Shown: piece by piece, positions 25,278 to 35,224 of the stretch | Position numbering within the stretch: position 1 is the first letter of the stretch | Layout of the letters: each line of letters opens with the position of its first letter | DNA from: Solimonas variicoloris DSM 15731 | Lineage (GTDB): Bacteria; Pseudomonadota; Gammaproteobacteria; Nevskiales; Nevskiaceae | Assembly: GCF_000382285.1 (NCBI RefSeq) | Contig: NZ_KB907944.1 | Span: 1 to 50,051, forward strand | Reading direction: 5' to 3' | DNA length: 50,051 bases | The notes under the pieces: generated by a model | Seen by the model: the letters and a program-made list of their open reading frames with translations, nothing else | Told to the model about the DNA's origin: nothing | Databases searched by the model: none | Position numbers and translations under genes: made by a program

Positions 25278-27533
25278 TCAGCCGTTGGCGACGGCGCGGT
25301 ACTCGGCGGCACTGTCGCGCTTGAAGGTGCCGTAGTACTCGGCCGGCGCGAAGCTGTCGACTTCGATCGCCGCCAGGCGCGCGGCATGGGCGTCCTTGAG
25401 CTGTTGCGCCTCGGCGGCGCCGAGCAGGCCGGCGCGCACGGCTTCGTCGGCGAGCTCGGCCGGCGCGCGGCCGCGCGGCAGCTGCCTGGCGCGCTGCGCC
25501 TGGACGATGCGATCGTGCGCGCCCTGCGCGGCGCCGAGCAGGCGGAAGGCTTTCAGCAGCCGGCCGATGCCGACGCGGTCGTCGGTCGGCAGGAAGACGT
25601 TGGCGGCCAGACGCTCGTACTGCGGGCCGTAGTGCTGGACGGTGCGCGCGGCGCGCGCCGACAGCGCGTCGCCCGGCATCGCGCCGACCGGGTTGGCGCG
25701 CGCCTCGAACACGCCGATCGTCTTCATCCACGCGCCGAGCGGACCGTCGAAGTTCTGGTAGATGCCGACAAAGGCGTCCTGCACCTGCGCCAGCGCGTAT
25801 TCGCAGGCGTACTGCACCAGCGGCAGGTCCTCGGGCTTGCGGCCTTCGGCCTCGTAGCGGCGCAGCGCGCCGATCGCGAGGATCTGCCAGGCCAGCGCGT
25901 CGGCGTAGCGGCCGGTCAGCTTGCCGCGCGCCTTGAGCTTGCCGCCGATCGCGAACATCGCCAGATCGGTGAGCACGCCGAAGCGCGCCGCCGTCCAGCC
26001 GAGGCGCTGGTAGTAGCGGCGCGTCGGCGGCGCGACGTCCGGCACGCTGACGAAGGCGCCGCGCGTCAGGAAGTGCCACTCGGCGCGCAGCAGGCCCTTG
26101 GCGAAGTGGCCGATCCAGCCGAGCAGGTTCTTGCGGAACGCCGGCACGTCGCTGTTCTCGACCGCGTGCACGACGTTGAGCGCGTACGGATGGCAGCGCG
26201 TGGCACCCTGGCCGAAGATCATCAGCGTGCGCGTCATGATGTTGGCGCCTTCGACGGTGATCGACACCGGCGCCGACTTGTACATCATGCCGAGGATGTT
26301 GTTCGGGCCCTGCATGACGCCGGCGCCGGAGAACACGTCCATGCCGTCGATGACGAGCTGGCGGCCGAGCTCGGTGGTGTAGGCCTTCATCACCGAGGAC
26401 ACGACCGGCGGCTGGATGCCCTGGTCGACCGCGGTGCAGCCGAACACGCGCGCGCCTTCCATCATGTACGACAGCGCGGCGATGCGGCCGACCTTCTCTT
26501 CGACGCCTTCCATGTGGCCGATCGGAATGCCGAACTGCTGGCGGACGATCGAATAGGCGCCGGTGACGGCGGCGGTCAGGCGCGCGCCGCCGACCGCGCC
26601 GGCCGGCAGCGAGACCATGCGACCGCCGGCGAGCTGTTCCATCAGCATGCGCCAGCCCTGGCCGGCGTAGGCGACGCCGCCGATGATGTTGTCGACCGGC
26701 ACGACCACGTCCTTGCCGATCAGCGGGCCGTTGTAGAACGGATCGCCGATCGGTTCGTGATGGTCGCCGTTGCTGAAGCCCGGCGTGCCCTGGTGCAGCA
26801 GCACGCAGGTGATGCCGACGTCCTCGCCCTTGCCGAGCAGCTGCTCCGGATCGTGCAGGCGGCAGGCGATGGTCGCGAGATTGGCGATCGGCGCCAGCGT
26901 GATGTAGCGCTTGCGGAAGTTCAGGCGGATCTTGGTCGCGCCGTCGGCGTCGCGGAAGACCCGGCCTTCGGCCTTGATGCTGGCCGCGTCCGAGCCGGCG
27001 GTCGGCTCGGTCAGACCGAAGCAGGGCACGTACTCGCCGCGCGCCAGCTTCGGCAGGTAGTGATCCTTCTGCGCCTGCGTGCCGTAGTGCTTGATCAGCT
27101 CGGCGGCGCCGAGCGAATTCGGGATCACCACGAAGGTGCCGACCGCGCCGTTGTACGCCGACAGCTTGGCCATGATCGTCGAGATCGCCAGCGTCGAGAA
27201 CTCCAGGCCGCCGTACTGCTTCGGAATCAGGAAGGACATGAAGCCCTTCTGCTTGATGAACGCGAAGACCTCGTCGGGAATGCGGCGCGTGCGCTGGATC
27301 TGGTAGCGGTCGAACATCGCCAGCAGCTCGTTGCACGGCCCGTCGAGGAAGGCCTGCTCCTCTGCCGTCAGCTGGCCGTAGGGCTGCGCCAGGATCTTGG
27401 CGAAATCGGCGCGGCCGGCGAAGAACTGGCCGTCGATCCAGACCGAGCCGGCTTCGAGCGCCTGGCGCTCGGTGTCGGAAATCTGCGGCAGGATCCGCTT
27501 GGCCTGCATCCATTTCATCACTGTGCCGAACAT
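25278..27533 (-). CDS. fadE: Large acyl-CoA dehydrogenase, FadE type
   Basis: A 751-residue FAD enzyme catalysing the first step of fatty-acid beta-oxidation. The acyl-CoA dehydrogenase core spans about residues 60-470 (SFLIPKQYGGLEFS, FGLTEPTAGSDAA, then a VSITVEGANIMTRTLMIFGQG segment). A C-terminal extension of about 280 residues (EWHFLTRG, RYYQRLGWTAARFG and on) is characteristic of FadE and absent from ordinary 380-residue dehydrogenases. It is slightly shorter than E. coli FadE (814) because it lacks the N-terminal hydrophobic part. AGGAGA precedes the ATG. A REP-like element lies in the 187 bases upstream, so it may form its own transcription unit. Confidence 0.93.
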   Translation of the reverse strand: MFGTVMKWMQAKRILPQISDTERQALEAGSVWIDGQFFAGRADFAKILAQPYGQLTAEEQAFLDGPCNELLAMFDRYQIQRTRRIPDEVFAFIKQKGFMSFLIPKQYGGLEFSTLAISTIMAKLSAYNGAVGTFVVIPNSLGAAELIKHYGTQAQKDHYLPKLARGEYVPCFGLTEPTAGSDAASIKAEGRVFRDADGATKIRLNFRKRYITLAPIANLATIACRLHDPEQLLGKGEDVGITCVLLHQGTPGFSNGDHHEPIGDPFYNGPLIGKDVVVPVDNIIGGVAYAGQGWRMLMEQLAGGRMVSLPAGAVGGARLTAAVTGAYSIVRQQFGIPIGHMEGVEEKVGRIAALSYMMEGARVFGCTAVDQGIQPPVVSSVMKAYTTELGRQLVIDGMDVFSGAGVMQGPNNILGMMYKSAPVSITVEGANIMTRTLMIFGQGATRCHPYALNVVHAVENSDVPAFRKNLLGWIGHFAKGLLRAEWHFLTRGAFVSVPDVAPPTRRYYQRLGWTAARFGVLTDLAMFAIGGKLKARGKLTGRYADALAWQILAIGALRRYEAEGRKPEDLPLVQYACEYALAQVQDAFVGIYQNFDGPLGAWMKTIGVFEARANPVGAMPGDALSARAARTVQHYGPQYERLAANVFLPTDDRVGIGRLLKAFRLLGAAQGAHDRIVQAQRARQLPRGRAPAELADEAVRAGLLGAAEAQQLKDAHAARLAAIEVDSFAPAEYYGTFKRDSAAEYRAVANG

Positions 27534-27604
27534 CGCGCGTCTCCTGCTTCGAATCGAAAACTGCCGACGGTCCTCAAGGGACCCTCTCGAAAAAGTGCAT
27601 CCAT

Positions 27605-27701
27605 CGTCATCGCGCGGCGCCGCGGCCGCGGCGATCCGGAGGCATTGCCGGTGGCATGCGCCGCCGGATCGCTGTGTCGCCTGCGGTGCCGCGCGATGAC
27701 G
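27605..27701. repeat. REP-like palindromic element, copy 1
   Basis: A 97-base structure bounded by perfect 14-base inverted arms, CGTCATCGCGCGGC at 27605-27618 and GCCGCGCGATGACG at 27688-27701. Inside lie a second pair, GCGATCCGG (27631-27639) and CCGGATCGC (27664-27672). The GTCATCGCG...GCGATCC layout resembles the widespread GTCATTGCGAG...GCAATCC extragenic palindromes. It lies between fadE and the next dehydrogenase gene. A diverged copy occurs at 33825-33928. Confidence 0.75.
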
Positions 27702-27720
27702 GAGTGATTTCGGCCCTTCC

Positions 27721-28878
27721 TCAGAGGAAGCGGCCGATCAGCTCCTTCATGATCTCGTTGGTGCCGCCGTAGATGCGCTGCACGCGCGAGTCGCGCCACA
27801 GCCGCGAGATCGGGTACTCATCCATGTAACCATAGCCGCCGTGCAGCTGCAGGCACAGGTCGGCGATCTCGAACTGCTTGTCGGTGGTCCAGTACTTGGC
27901 CATCGCCGCGGTCACCGCGTCGAGCTTCTTCTCCAGCAGCAGCTCGGTGCAGCGCTCGACCAGCACGCGGCCGAGCATCGCCTCGGTGCGCGCTTCGGCG
28001 AGCTTGAAGCGCGTGTTCTGGAAGTCGATGACGCGCTTGCCGAAGGCCTTGCGCTCCTTGACGTAGGCGGTCGTCAGGTCGAGCGCCAGTTCGATCGCGC
28101 CGACCGCGCCGAGCGCCACGATCAGGCGCTCCTGCGGCAGCTGCTCCATCAGCTGCGCGAAACCAAGGCCCTCGGAACGGCCGAGCAGATTCGCCTTCGG
28201 CACCCGCACGTTCTCGAAGAACAGTTCCGAGGTGTCCTGGCCGTGCATGCCGACCTTTTCCAGGTTGCGGCCGCGGCGGAAGCCCTCGGCGCGGTCGGTC
28301 TCGACCACCAGCAGCGATACGCCCTTGGCCTTCTCGTTCGGATCGGTCTTGGCGACCACGACGATCAGGCCGGCCTGCTGGCCGTTGGTGATGAAGACCT
28401 TCTGGCCGTTGATGACGTAGTCGTCGCCGTCGGCGATCGCCGTCGTGCGCACGCTCTGCAGATCCGAGCCGGTGCCGGGTTCGGTCATCGCGATCGCGCC
28501 GACCAGTTCGCCGCTCGCCAGCTTCGGCAGCCACTCCAGCTTCTGCGCCTCGCTGCCGTAGGCGAGCAGGTAATGCGCGACGATGCCGTTGTGCAGCGAA
28601 AGGCCCCAGGCGCTGCAGCCGACGCGGGCCTGCTCCTCGATCAGGATCTTCTCGAACGCGAAGTTGCCGTCGCCGCCGCCGTACGCGGCCGGCACGCTCG
28701 GGCACAGCAGGCCGAGCGCGCCGGCCTTGTGCCACAGCTCGCGGTCGACATGGCCCTGCGCGTCCCAGCGCGCGATGTGCGGCGCGACCTCGGTCTGCAT
28801 GAAGCGCCGCGCCGTGTCCTGGAACATGCGCAGCTCGTCGCTCATGTAGCGGCCCTGCGCGAGTGCGGCGTTAAGCAT
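27721..28878 (-). CDS. Acyl-CoA dehydrogenase, long-chain type
   Basis: A 385-residue FAD-dependent dehydrogenase of usual length. The signature [18 protein letters not shown] and the C-terminal [20 protein letters not shown] are present. The catalytic base appears to be E250 in the QLPQERL helix, as in long-chain and isovaleryl-CoA dehydrogenases; the medium-chain position reads IYGGTNE, with Gly instead of Glu, confirming that subtype. The ATG lies inside the end of the fadB-like gene (eight-base overlap), so it is translated from the thiolase-fadB operon message. Predicted to oxidise long or branched acyl-CoAs, passing electrons to electron-transfer flavoprotein. Confidence 0.93.
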   Translation of the reverse strand: MLNAALAQGRYMSDELRMFQDTARRFMQTEVAPHIARWDAQGHVDRELWHKAGALGLLCPSVPAAYGGGDGNFAFEKILIEEQARVGCSAWGLSLHNGIVAHYLLAYGSEAQKLEWLPKLASGELVGAIAMTEPGTGSDLQSVRTTAIADGDDYVINGQKVFITNGQQAGLIVVVAKTDPNEKAKGVSLLVVETDRAEGFRRGRNLEKVGMHGQDTSELFFENVRVPKANLLGRSEGLGFAQLMEQLPQERLIVALGAVGAIELALDLTTAYVKERKAFGKRVIDFQNTRFKLAEARTEAMLGRVLVERCTELLLEKKLDAVTAAMAKYWTTDKQFEIADLCLQLHGGYGYMDEYPISRLWRDSRVQRIYGGTNEIMKELIGRFL

Positions 28879-31030
28879 CGAAGCGGCTCCCGTCCTTGGC
28901 CATCTTCACCAGCAGCCGCGCCGGCTTGAAGCGGGCGCCGTAGCGCTTCTCCAGTTCGCGGCTACGCTTGACGAAGCGCGCGACGCCATAGGCATTGATG
29001 AACTGCAGTGCACCGCCCTGCTGCGGCGCGAAGCCCCAGCCGAAGATCGAGCCGATATTGGCGTCGGCGACGCTCTCGACGACGCCTTCCTCGTAGCACT
29101 TCGCCGCCTCGTTGGCCTGCGCGAACATCAGGCGGTCGATCATCTCTGCCTGTGCCGGCTGCGCGGCGGCGAGCGGGAACTGCGCCGCCAGGCCGGGCCA
29201 CAGCTGCTTCTGGCCGCCGGCGGCGGACGGGTAGTCGTAAAAGCCGCGGCCGGCTTTCTTGCCCGGACGGTCGAGCGTGCGCACCATTTTCTCGATGACG
29301 GCGTTCGCCGGATGGCCGGCGTAAGCCTTGCCCTCGGCTTCGAAGTCCTTGTGCGTCTGCTCGAGGATGTGCAGCGACAGCGACAGCGAAACTTCGTCCT
29401 GCAGCGCCAGCGGGCCGACCGGCATGCCGGCCTGCAGGCCGGCGACCTCGATCGAGCGCGGGTGCGCGCCTTCCTGCAGCAGCGCCAGGCCTTCCATCAC
29501 GTAGGTCGCGAACACGCGCGAGGTGTAGAAGCCGCGCGCATCGTTGACGACGATCGGCGTCTTGCCGATCTGCTGCACGTAGTCGAAGGCGCGCGCCAGC
29601 GTTTCCGGCGAGGTCTTCTTGCCCTTGATGATCTCGACCAGCGGCATCCTGTCGACCGGCGAGAAGAAGTGCAGGCCGATGAAGTGCTGCGGCCGCGCGC
29701 TGGCCTGCGCCAGGCCGGTGATCGGCAGGGTCGAGGTGTTCGACGCGACGATGGCCTTCCTGGCCAGCTGCGCCTCGGCCTGGCGGGTGACGTCGGCCTT
29801 GATCGCGCGGTCCTCGAACACGGCTTCGATCACCAGATCGCAGCCCTGCAGATCCTCGTACGCGGCCGTCGGCTTGATGCGGGCGAGCCGCTCGTCCTTG
29901 CCCTGCGCCGTCAGGCGGCCTTTCTTGATCGCCTGGTCGAGCAGCCCGGCCGAATAGGCCTTGCCGCGCTCGGCGTTGTCCAGCGTGGTGTCGAGCAGCA
30001 CGACCTCGATGCCGGCCTGCGCCGACACGTGGGCGATGCCGGCGCCCATCATGCCGGCGCCGAGCACGCCGAGCTTGTGCACCTTGCCGCGCTCGATGCC
30101 GTCCGGACGCGAGCGGCCCTTGTTGATGCTGCCGAGCTGGAACCACAGCGCGCCGATCATGTTCTTCGACACCGGCGACACCACGCAGTTGGCGAAGTAG
30201 CGCGATTCGATGCGGCAGCCGGTGTCGAAGTCGACGATGCCGCCTTCGAACACGCAGGACAGGATGTTGGCGACGGCGGGGTAGTTGCCCCAGGACTTGG
30301 CGTTGGCGAGCGACGGCGCGATCGCCCACATCTGGGCGTTCGCCGGGCTCTTCGAGTCGCCGCCCGGCCACTTGAACTTCTTGTCGTCCCAGGGCTGCAC
30401 CGGCTTCGGGTTGGCGGCGATCCAGGCGCGCGCCTTGGCCATCATGTCGTCGTGATCGCTGGCCAGCTCGTTGACGATGCCCTGCTGGCGCGCCTGCGCG
30501 GCTTTCAGTTCCTTGCCTTCGAGCATCAGCGGCAGCGCCGCCTGGATGCCGATCAGGCGCGGCAGGCGCTGCGTGCCGCCGCCGCCGGGCAGCAGGCCGA
30601 GCTTGACCTCGGGCAGGCCGAACTTGGCTTTCGGATCGTCGATGGCGATGCGCCAGTGGCAGCCGAGCGCGAGTTCGAGGCCGCCGCCGAGCGCGGTGCC
30701 GTTGAGCGCCGCGACCACCGGCCGGCCGCAGGTTTCGAGGCGGCGCAGCAGCGCCTTGAAGGTCTCGGCGAGCGCGTAGGCCTCCTCGGCCTGCGTCATC
30801 GCGTAGACCTTGTCGATGTCGGCGCCGGCGAGGAATTCCTTCTTGCCGGAGCTGACGATCACGCCCTTGACCGTGGCGTCCTGCTCGATGCGGGCGATGG
30901 CGTCGCCGAGCGGCGCGCTCAAGGCTTCGTTGAGCACGTTCATCGAGCGGCCCGGCATGTCGAGCGTCAGCGTGACGATGCCGTCGGCGTCCTTGTCGAA
31001 ACGCACGGCGCTGGGATTCGTTGCTTCCAT
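28871..31030 (-). CDS. fadB: FadB-like multifunctional enoyl-CoA hydratase/3-hydroxyacyl-CoA dehydrogenase
   Basis: A 719-residue enzyme for steps two and three of beta-oxidation. The hydratase/isomerase domain (about residues 1-190) has [13 protein letters not shown] with E119 and [21 protein letters not shown] with E141, the two catalytic glutamates. A linker leads to the NAD-binding domain with [20 protein letters not shown] and the catalytic histidine in [13 protein letters not shown]. Two C-terminal helical domains end the protein. The ATG at 31030 is chosen over an upstream TTG at 31045 because GAGGAG lies seven bases before it. It starts 11 bases after the thiolase stop and overlaps the next dehydrogenase gene. 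The symbol is by function; it could equally be a FadJ-type paralogue. Confidence 0.93.
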   Translation of the reverse strand: MEATNPSAVRFDKDADGIVTLTLDMPGRSMNVLNEALSAPLGDAIARIEQDATVKGVIVSSGKKEFLAGADIDKVYAMTQAEEAYALAETFKALLRRLETCGRPVVAALNGTALGGGLELALGCHWRIAIDDPKAKFGLPEVKLGLLPGGGGTQRLPRLIGIQAALPLMLEGKELKAAQARQQGIVNELASDHDDMMAKARAWIAANPKPVQPWDDKKFKWPGGDSKSPANAQMWAIAPSLANAKSWGNYPAVANILSCVFEGGIVDFDTGCRIESRYFANCVVSPVSKNMIGALWFQLGSINKGRSRPDGIERGKVHKLGVLGAGMMGAGIAHVSAQAGIEVVLLDTTLDNAERGKAYSAGLLDQAIKKGRLTAQGKDERLARIKPTAAYEDLQGCDLVIEAVFEDRAIKADVTRQAEAQLARKAIVASNTSTLPITGLAQASARPQHFIGLHFFSPVDRMPLVEIIKGKKTSPETLARAFDYVQQIGKTPIVVNDARGFYTSRVFATYVMEGLALLQEGAHPRSIEVAGLQAGMPVGPLALQDEVSLSLSLHILEQTHKDFEAEGKAYAGHPANAVIEKMVRTLDRPGKKAGRGFYDYPSAAGGQKQLWPGLAAQFPLAAAQPAQAEMIDRLMFAQANEAAKCYEEGVVESVADANIGSIFGWGFAPQQGGALQFINAYGVARFVKRSRELEKRYGARFKPARLLVKMAKDGSRFDA

Positions 31031-31041
31031 GTCGGTGCTCC

Positions 31042-32247
<1,206 letters not shown>

Positions 32248-32271
32248 GGAATCCTCGGGCTTGCGCGAATA

Positions 32272-32287
32272 GGTAACTGAAATTACC
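32272..32287. promoter_or_regulatory. Probable TetR-family operator, site 1 (thiolase side)
   Basis: GGTAACTGAAATTACC has GGTAA and TTACC arms around six bases and lies 25 bases upstream of the thiolase ATG. The same GTAA-N6-TTAC plan recurs at 32418-32433, before the divergent TetR gene. The pair suggests one regulator controlling both directions. Confidence 0.65.
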
Positions 32288-32297
32288 ATTTGGCCGT

Positions 32298-32311
32298 TTC
32301 CGATAACGGAA
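32298..32311. promoter_or_regulatory. Second dyad in the thiolase/TetR divergent region
   Basis: TTCCGATAACGGAA is a perfect five-base inverted repeat around ATAA, 11 bases upstream of operator site 1 as read towards the thiolase gene from the TetR side. It differs in sequence from the GTAA/TTAC sites, so it may bind another factor or be chance. Confidence 0.3.
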
Positions 32312-32417
32312 GAACGGCGAAGCGAGTGCTGTCGCATCGGGGTGCGCGCGACCGTGAGAATGTAATCACGAGCGCGGACGCGGTCAATACGATGCCGTAT
32401 GGCACGACTTTCGCGGG

Positions 32418-32433
32418 TGTAATTTCAATTACT
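32418..32433. promoter_or_regulatory. Probable TetR-family operator, site 2 (regulator side)
   Basis: TGTAATTTCAATTACT has GTAAT and ATTAC arms and lies just before the GGAGG ribosome binding site of the TetR gene, 13 bases from its ATG. Position within the likely leader or promoter suggests autorepression. It shares the GTAA-N6-TTAC plan with site 1, and a half-site TGTAATCACG is seen at 32361. Confidence 0.65.
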
Positions 32434-32446
32434 TTGGAGGCAGTGA

Positions 32447-33064
32447 ATGCGCCGTAGTGACGCAGTGCTGGCGGACCGCTCGCAGCTCGATGCGGCGACC
32501 CGGGTGCGCATCGAGCAGGCCGTGCTCGACATCTTCTCGGAGCGCGAATTCCATCGCGTCGGCCTGATCGAGATCGCGCGCGCCGCCAACGTTTCGCTGC
32601 AGACCATTTACAAGTACTACGGCAGCAAGGAAGCGCTGCTGTTCTCCAGCCTCGACATCTGGCTCGGCAAGCTCGCCGCGCGCATGATCGATCACCTGCA
32701 GGGCATCGAGGACTACAAGGAGCGCCTGCGCAAGGTGTTCTGGGTCAGCCTCGATTTCTACGAGAAGAACCCGAAGCTGATGCAGCTGCAGATGAGCTCG
32801 GTCTACGTCAACACCTGGCGCAAGCACGAGCAGTTCGACAACCCGCAGCTGTTCGGCACCTTCCTCAAGGTGCTGCACGAAGGCCGCGAGAAAGGCGTCA
32901 TCACCGACGAGGTCGACGAGAAGTACGTGCTCGACGTCATCATGGGCACGCTGGCGCGCCTCGTGCAGATGTACGTGCATCGCGGCATGAAGGAATCGCT
33001 GACGGCGCAGGCCAATCCGATCTTCGAGATGCTCTGGCGCGCCATCGCCAAGCCGAAAGCCTGA
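32447..33064 (+). CDS. TetR/AcrR-family transcriptional regulator
   Basis: A 205-residue one-component repressor. The N-terminal helix-turn-helix lies at about residues 20-65 (AVLDIFSEREFHRVGLIEIA, then VSLQTIYKYYGSKEALLFSS). The C-terminal helical domain (MQLQMSSVYVNTW, HEGREKGVITDEVDEKYVLD) is the presumed ligand-binding part. GGAGG lies six bases before the ATG. Divergence from the thiolase-fadB-dehydrogenase operon, with paired palindromes between, makes it the likely repressor of that operon, responding to an acyl-CoA or fatty acid. It is not recognisably PsrA or FabR by the operator sequence. Confidence 0.92.
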   Translation: MRRSDAVLADRSQLDAATRVRIEQAVLDIFSEREFHRVGLIEIARAANVSLQTIYKYYGSKEALLFSSLDIWLGKLAARMIDHLQGIEDYKERLRKVFWVSLDFYEKNPKLMQLQMSSVYVNTWRKHEQFDNPQLFGTFLKVLHEGREKGVITDEVDEKYVLDVIMGTLARLVQMYVHRGMKESLTAQANPIFEMLWRAIAKPKA

Positions 33065-33094
33065 GCGGCATCGCGCCTTTACGCGGCACAGCCT

Positions 33095-33113
33095 GCGGCG
33101 GAGAATCCGCCGC
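33095..33113 (+). other. Hairpin immediately before the MOSC gene start
   Basis: GCGGCGGA at 33095-33102 and TCCGCCGC at 33106-33113 form a perfect eight-base stem with a three-base loop, ending one base before the ATG at 33115. The only purine-rich Shine-Dalgarno-like stretch (GGAG, 33100-33103) lies in the stem and loop, so translation could be reduced by the fold. In GC-rich DNA such stems can occur by chance. Confidence 0.4.
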
Positions 33114-33114
33114 C

Positions 33115-33774
33115 ATGAAAGCGATCGTCGCTGCGATCTACGCCGGCGCGGTGCGGCCGATGCCGGACGACGGGCGGCCGACCGGCATCTTCAAGACTCC
33201 GCTGGCCGGCGAGGCCGAGATCGGACGCGAAGGCATCGTCGGCGATGCGCAGGCCGACCGCCGCGTGCACGGCGGGCCGGAAAAGGCGCTGCATCATTTC
33301 CCGGCCGAGCATTACGCGCGCTTCGCCGCGGCGTTCACGGAGCAGGCCGCCGCATTCGTGCCGGGCGCGATCGGCGAGAACCTGACGACGCGCGGCTGGA
33401 CCGAGGCCGAGGTCTGCATCGGCGACGTCTACACCTTCGGCAGCGCGCGTCTGCAGCTCAGTCAGCCGCGTTCGCCGTGCTGGAAGATCGATGCGCGCTT
33501 CGGCGTCGACGGCCTGACGCGCTACGTTGCCGAGCACGGCATCGCCGGCTGGTACTACCGCGTGCTCGCGCCCGGCCGCTGCCGCGCCGGCGACGCGCTC
33601 GAACTGATCGAGCGCGAGGCCGATCCGGTCACGCTCGCCGAATACTGGCGCCTGCGCGTGTCGCCGGGCGCCGATCGCGCGCGCCTGCAGCGCGTCGCCG
33701 ACTCGCCGGGGCTGGCGCCCGAGCAGCGCGCCCGCTGGCAGCAGCGCCTCGACTGGCTGCGCGCGCAGCGCTGA
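33115..33774 (+). CDS. MOSC domain protein, YiiM-like
   Basis: A 219-residue MOSC protein. The conserved blocks VHGGPEKALHHFPAEHYARF, PGAIGENLTTRG and SQPRSPCWKI are those of YiiM, whose conserved cysteine (here in SPCWKI) binds molybdenum cofactor. YiiM in E. coli reduces 6-N-hydroxylaminopurine, with molybdenum cofactor. A C-terminal helical extension (about residues 165-219, TLAEYWRLRV and on) is also present, matching the YiiM-type 3-alpha domain. The ATG is chosen at the family's usual start. The gene follows the TetR gene by 50 bases on the same strand, but shared function is not evident. Confidence 0.9.
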   Translation: MKAIVAAIYAGAVRPMPDDGRPTGIFKTPLAGEAEIGREGIVGDAQADRRVHGGPEKALHHFPAEHYARFAAAFTEQAAAFVPGAIGENLTTRGWTEAEVCIGDVYTFGSARLQLSQPRSPCWKIDARFGVDGLTRYVAEHGIAGWYYRVLAPGRCRAGDALELIEREADPVTLAEYWRLRVSPGADRARLQRVADSPGLAPEQRARWQQRLDWLRAQR

Positions 33775-33824
33775 GCGGCGCCGCGATGTGCGGCGGCCGG
33801 TGCTGGCGAAGGGTTTGCATCAGG

Positions 33825-33928
33825 CCGTCATCACCTGGCCGCGCCGTGGCCGTGGTGATCCGAAAACGTCGTCCTGCGTCGTGCGCCGCCGGCTGGTTTC
33901 GTCGCCGGCGGCGACTGGCGACGACGGC
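33825..33928. repeat. REP-like palindromic element, copy 2
   Basis: The left part, CCGTCATCACCTGGCCGCGC to TGATCCG (33825-33862), aligns with the left 35 bases of the element at 27605, allowing a three-base gap and a few transitions (both run from CGTCATC to GATCCG). The right end GGCGACGACGGC (33917-33928) is an imperfect complement of the left end GCCGTCATCACC. It lies between the convergent MOSC and LysE genes. Confidence 0.6.
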
Positions 33929-33946
33929 GCGCCTTTCGGAGCTTTC

Positions 33947-34597
33947 CTAGCGATACAGCCATGCGCCGGCGCTGCGCAGCAGCACCAGCAGACCGAGCGC
34001 GATCAGCACCACGCCCATCGCATGATCGATGCGGTGCGCATGGCGGCGCAGCGCGCGACGCAGGCCGGCGTGCGAGAGCAGCAGCGCCAGCGTCGCGAAC
34101 CAGCCGAACGTCGCCAGCGGCAGCCACAGCGCCAGCGCCAGTGTCAGCGGCATCGACATCGGTCCGCTGACGACGGCGCTGAACAGCGCGACGAAGAACA
34201 GCGTCGCCTTCGGGTTCAGCACATTGGTAGCCAGGCCGGTACCGAAGTTGTGGCGCCAGTCGCCGGGCGCCGCCGCGCGCGGATCGTCGCCGGTGTCCGG
34301 TAGCGGCTGTGCGCGCATGGCGCGGCTGCCGATCCAGATCAGAAAGCCGGACCCGGCCAGCGCGATCAGCGTCAGCGCCCACGGCGCGTGCGCGATCAGC
34401 CAGCGCAGGCCGAACAGGCCGTAGGCGACGTGAAAGAGAATGCCGGTGCCGATGCCGGCCGCGGTCCACACGCCGGCGGCGCGGCCGTAGGCCAGCGACT
34501 GGCGCGTGACGATCGCGAAGTCCGGGCCTGGGCTGACCACGCCGAGCGCATGCGCCGCGGCGACGGTGCCGAACACGGCGAGGCCGCTAGCGAGCAT
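33947..34597 (-). CDS. LysE/RhtB-family amino-acid exporter
   Basis: A 216-residue inner-membrane protein with six hydrophobic helices. The start HALGVVSPGPDFAIVTRQSL is the classical LysE/RhtB signature, followed by GRAAGVWTAAGIGTG and the central NFGTGLATNVLNPKATLFF motif. Members export basic or neutral amino acids or homoserine lactones; the substrate is not predictable here. The start overlaps the end of the upstream acetyltransferase gene by 11 bases, so the two are coexpressed. Confidence 0.93.
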   Translation of the reverse strand: MLASGLAVFGTVAAAHALGVVSPGPDFAIVTRQSLAYGRAAGVWTAAGIGTGILFHVAYGLFGLRWLIAHAPWALTLIALAGSGFLIWIGSRAMRAQPLPDTGDDPRAAAPGDWRHNFGTGLATNVLNPKATLFFVALFSAVVSGPMSMPLTLALALWLPLATFGWFATLALLLSHAGLRRALRRHAHRIDHAMGVVLIALGLLVLLRSAGAWLYR

Positions 34598-35153
34598 CGG
34601 TGCCGCTCTCGCGATCCCAGCCGGGCCAGGGGCCGTCGGCGGCGGCCGGCCGCTCGACGGCGTGGCGTTCTTCGGCGTAGCGCGTCATGCCGCGCGCCTC
34701 GTAGTTGGCGAGCGCGTGCGGGCCGTCGAGCGAACAGGTATGGACCCAGACGCGGCGCGCGCCCATCGCCCAGGCGCGCTCGATACCGACGCTCAGCAGA
34801 TGGCCGCCGAGACCGGCGCCGGTGAACTCGCGCATCAGTCCGAAGTAGGCGATCTCGACGTCGTCGCCGGCCTGCTTCTCGAGCTCGATGTAGCCGGCCG
34901 GCGTGCCGCGCACGTACAGCACCCAGGTTTGCACTTCGGGGCGGTCGAGCCAGCGCAGCCACTGCGCGTACGACCAGCCGAGGCGGTCGCGCCAGTGCCA
35001 GTGGCCGCCGACCGCGGTGTAGAGGAAGCGGTTCAGCATCGGCAGCGGCTGCTCGGCGCGCAGGATCAGCGGTTCCGGCTGCGGCCGCGCGGCGCGGCGC
35101 AAGGCCGCCGGCGAGCGCATTTCCAGATACCAGGTGGTGACAAGTTCCTGCAT
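34587..35153 (-). CDS. GNAT-family N-acetyltransferase
   Basis: A 188-residue acetyltransferase. The acetyl-CoA loop is at FTGAGLGGHLLSVGIERAW, with a preceding strand VEIAYFGLM and a following VWVHTCSLDGPHALANYEARGM motif, a strong match to the GNAT core. I prefer the ATG at 35153 (MQELVTTWYLEM). An ATG ten codons earlier at 35183 overlaps a TATCAT -10-like hexamer, so it is more likely to lie at the transcription start. The gene is followed immediately by the LysE exporter gene with an overlap. Acetylation of an amino compound that is then exported is possible but unproven. Confidence 0.88.
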   Translation of the reverse strand: MQELVTTWYLEMRSPAALRRAARPQPEPLILRAEQPLPMLNRFLYTAVGGHWHWRDRLGWSYAQWLRWLDRPEVQTWVLYVRGTPAGYIELEKQAGDDVEIAYFGLMREFTGAGLGGHLLSVGIERAWAMGARRVWVHTCSLDGPHALANYEARGMTRYAEERHAVERPAAADGPWPGWDRESGTDAR

Positions 35154-35181
35154 GGCGGCGGGCGACGGGGCGAAGCCGCGC

Positions 35182-35187
35182 ATGATA
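35182..35187 (-). promoter_or_regulatory. Candidate -10 element for the acetyltransferase-LysE pair
   Basis: TATCAT on the minus strand lies 28 bases upstream of the preferred ATG at 35153 and overlaps the alternative ATG at 35183. It matches the TATCAT seen before pyrE. The region is otherwise G+C-rich. No clear -35 is seen. Confidence 0.3.
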
Positions 35188-35224
35188 CGGCGCCGCCGAC
35201 GCGGCGGCAGCGAACGGCGCGGCT

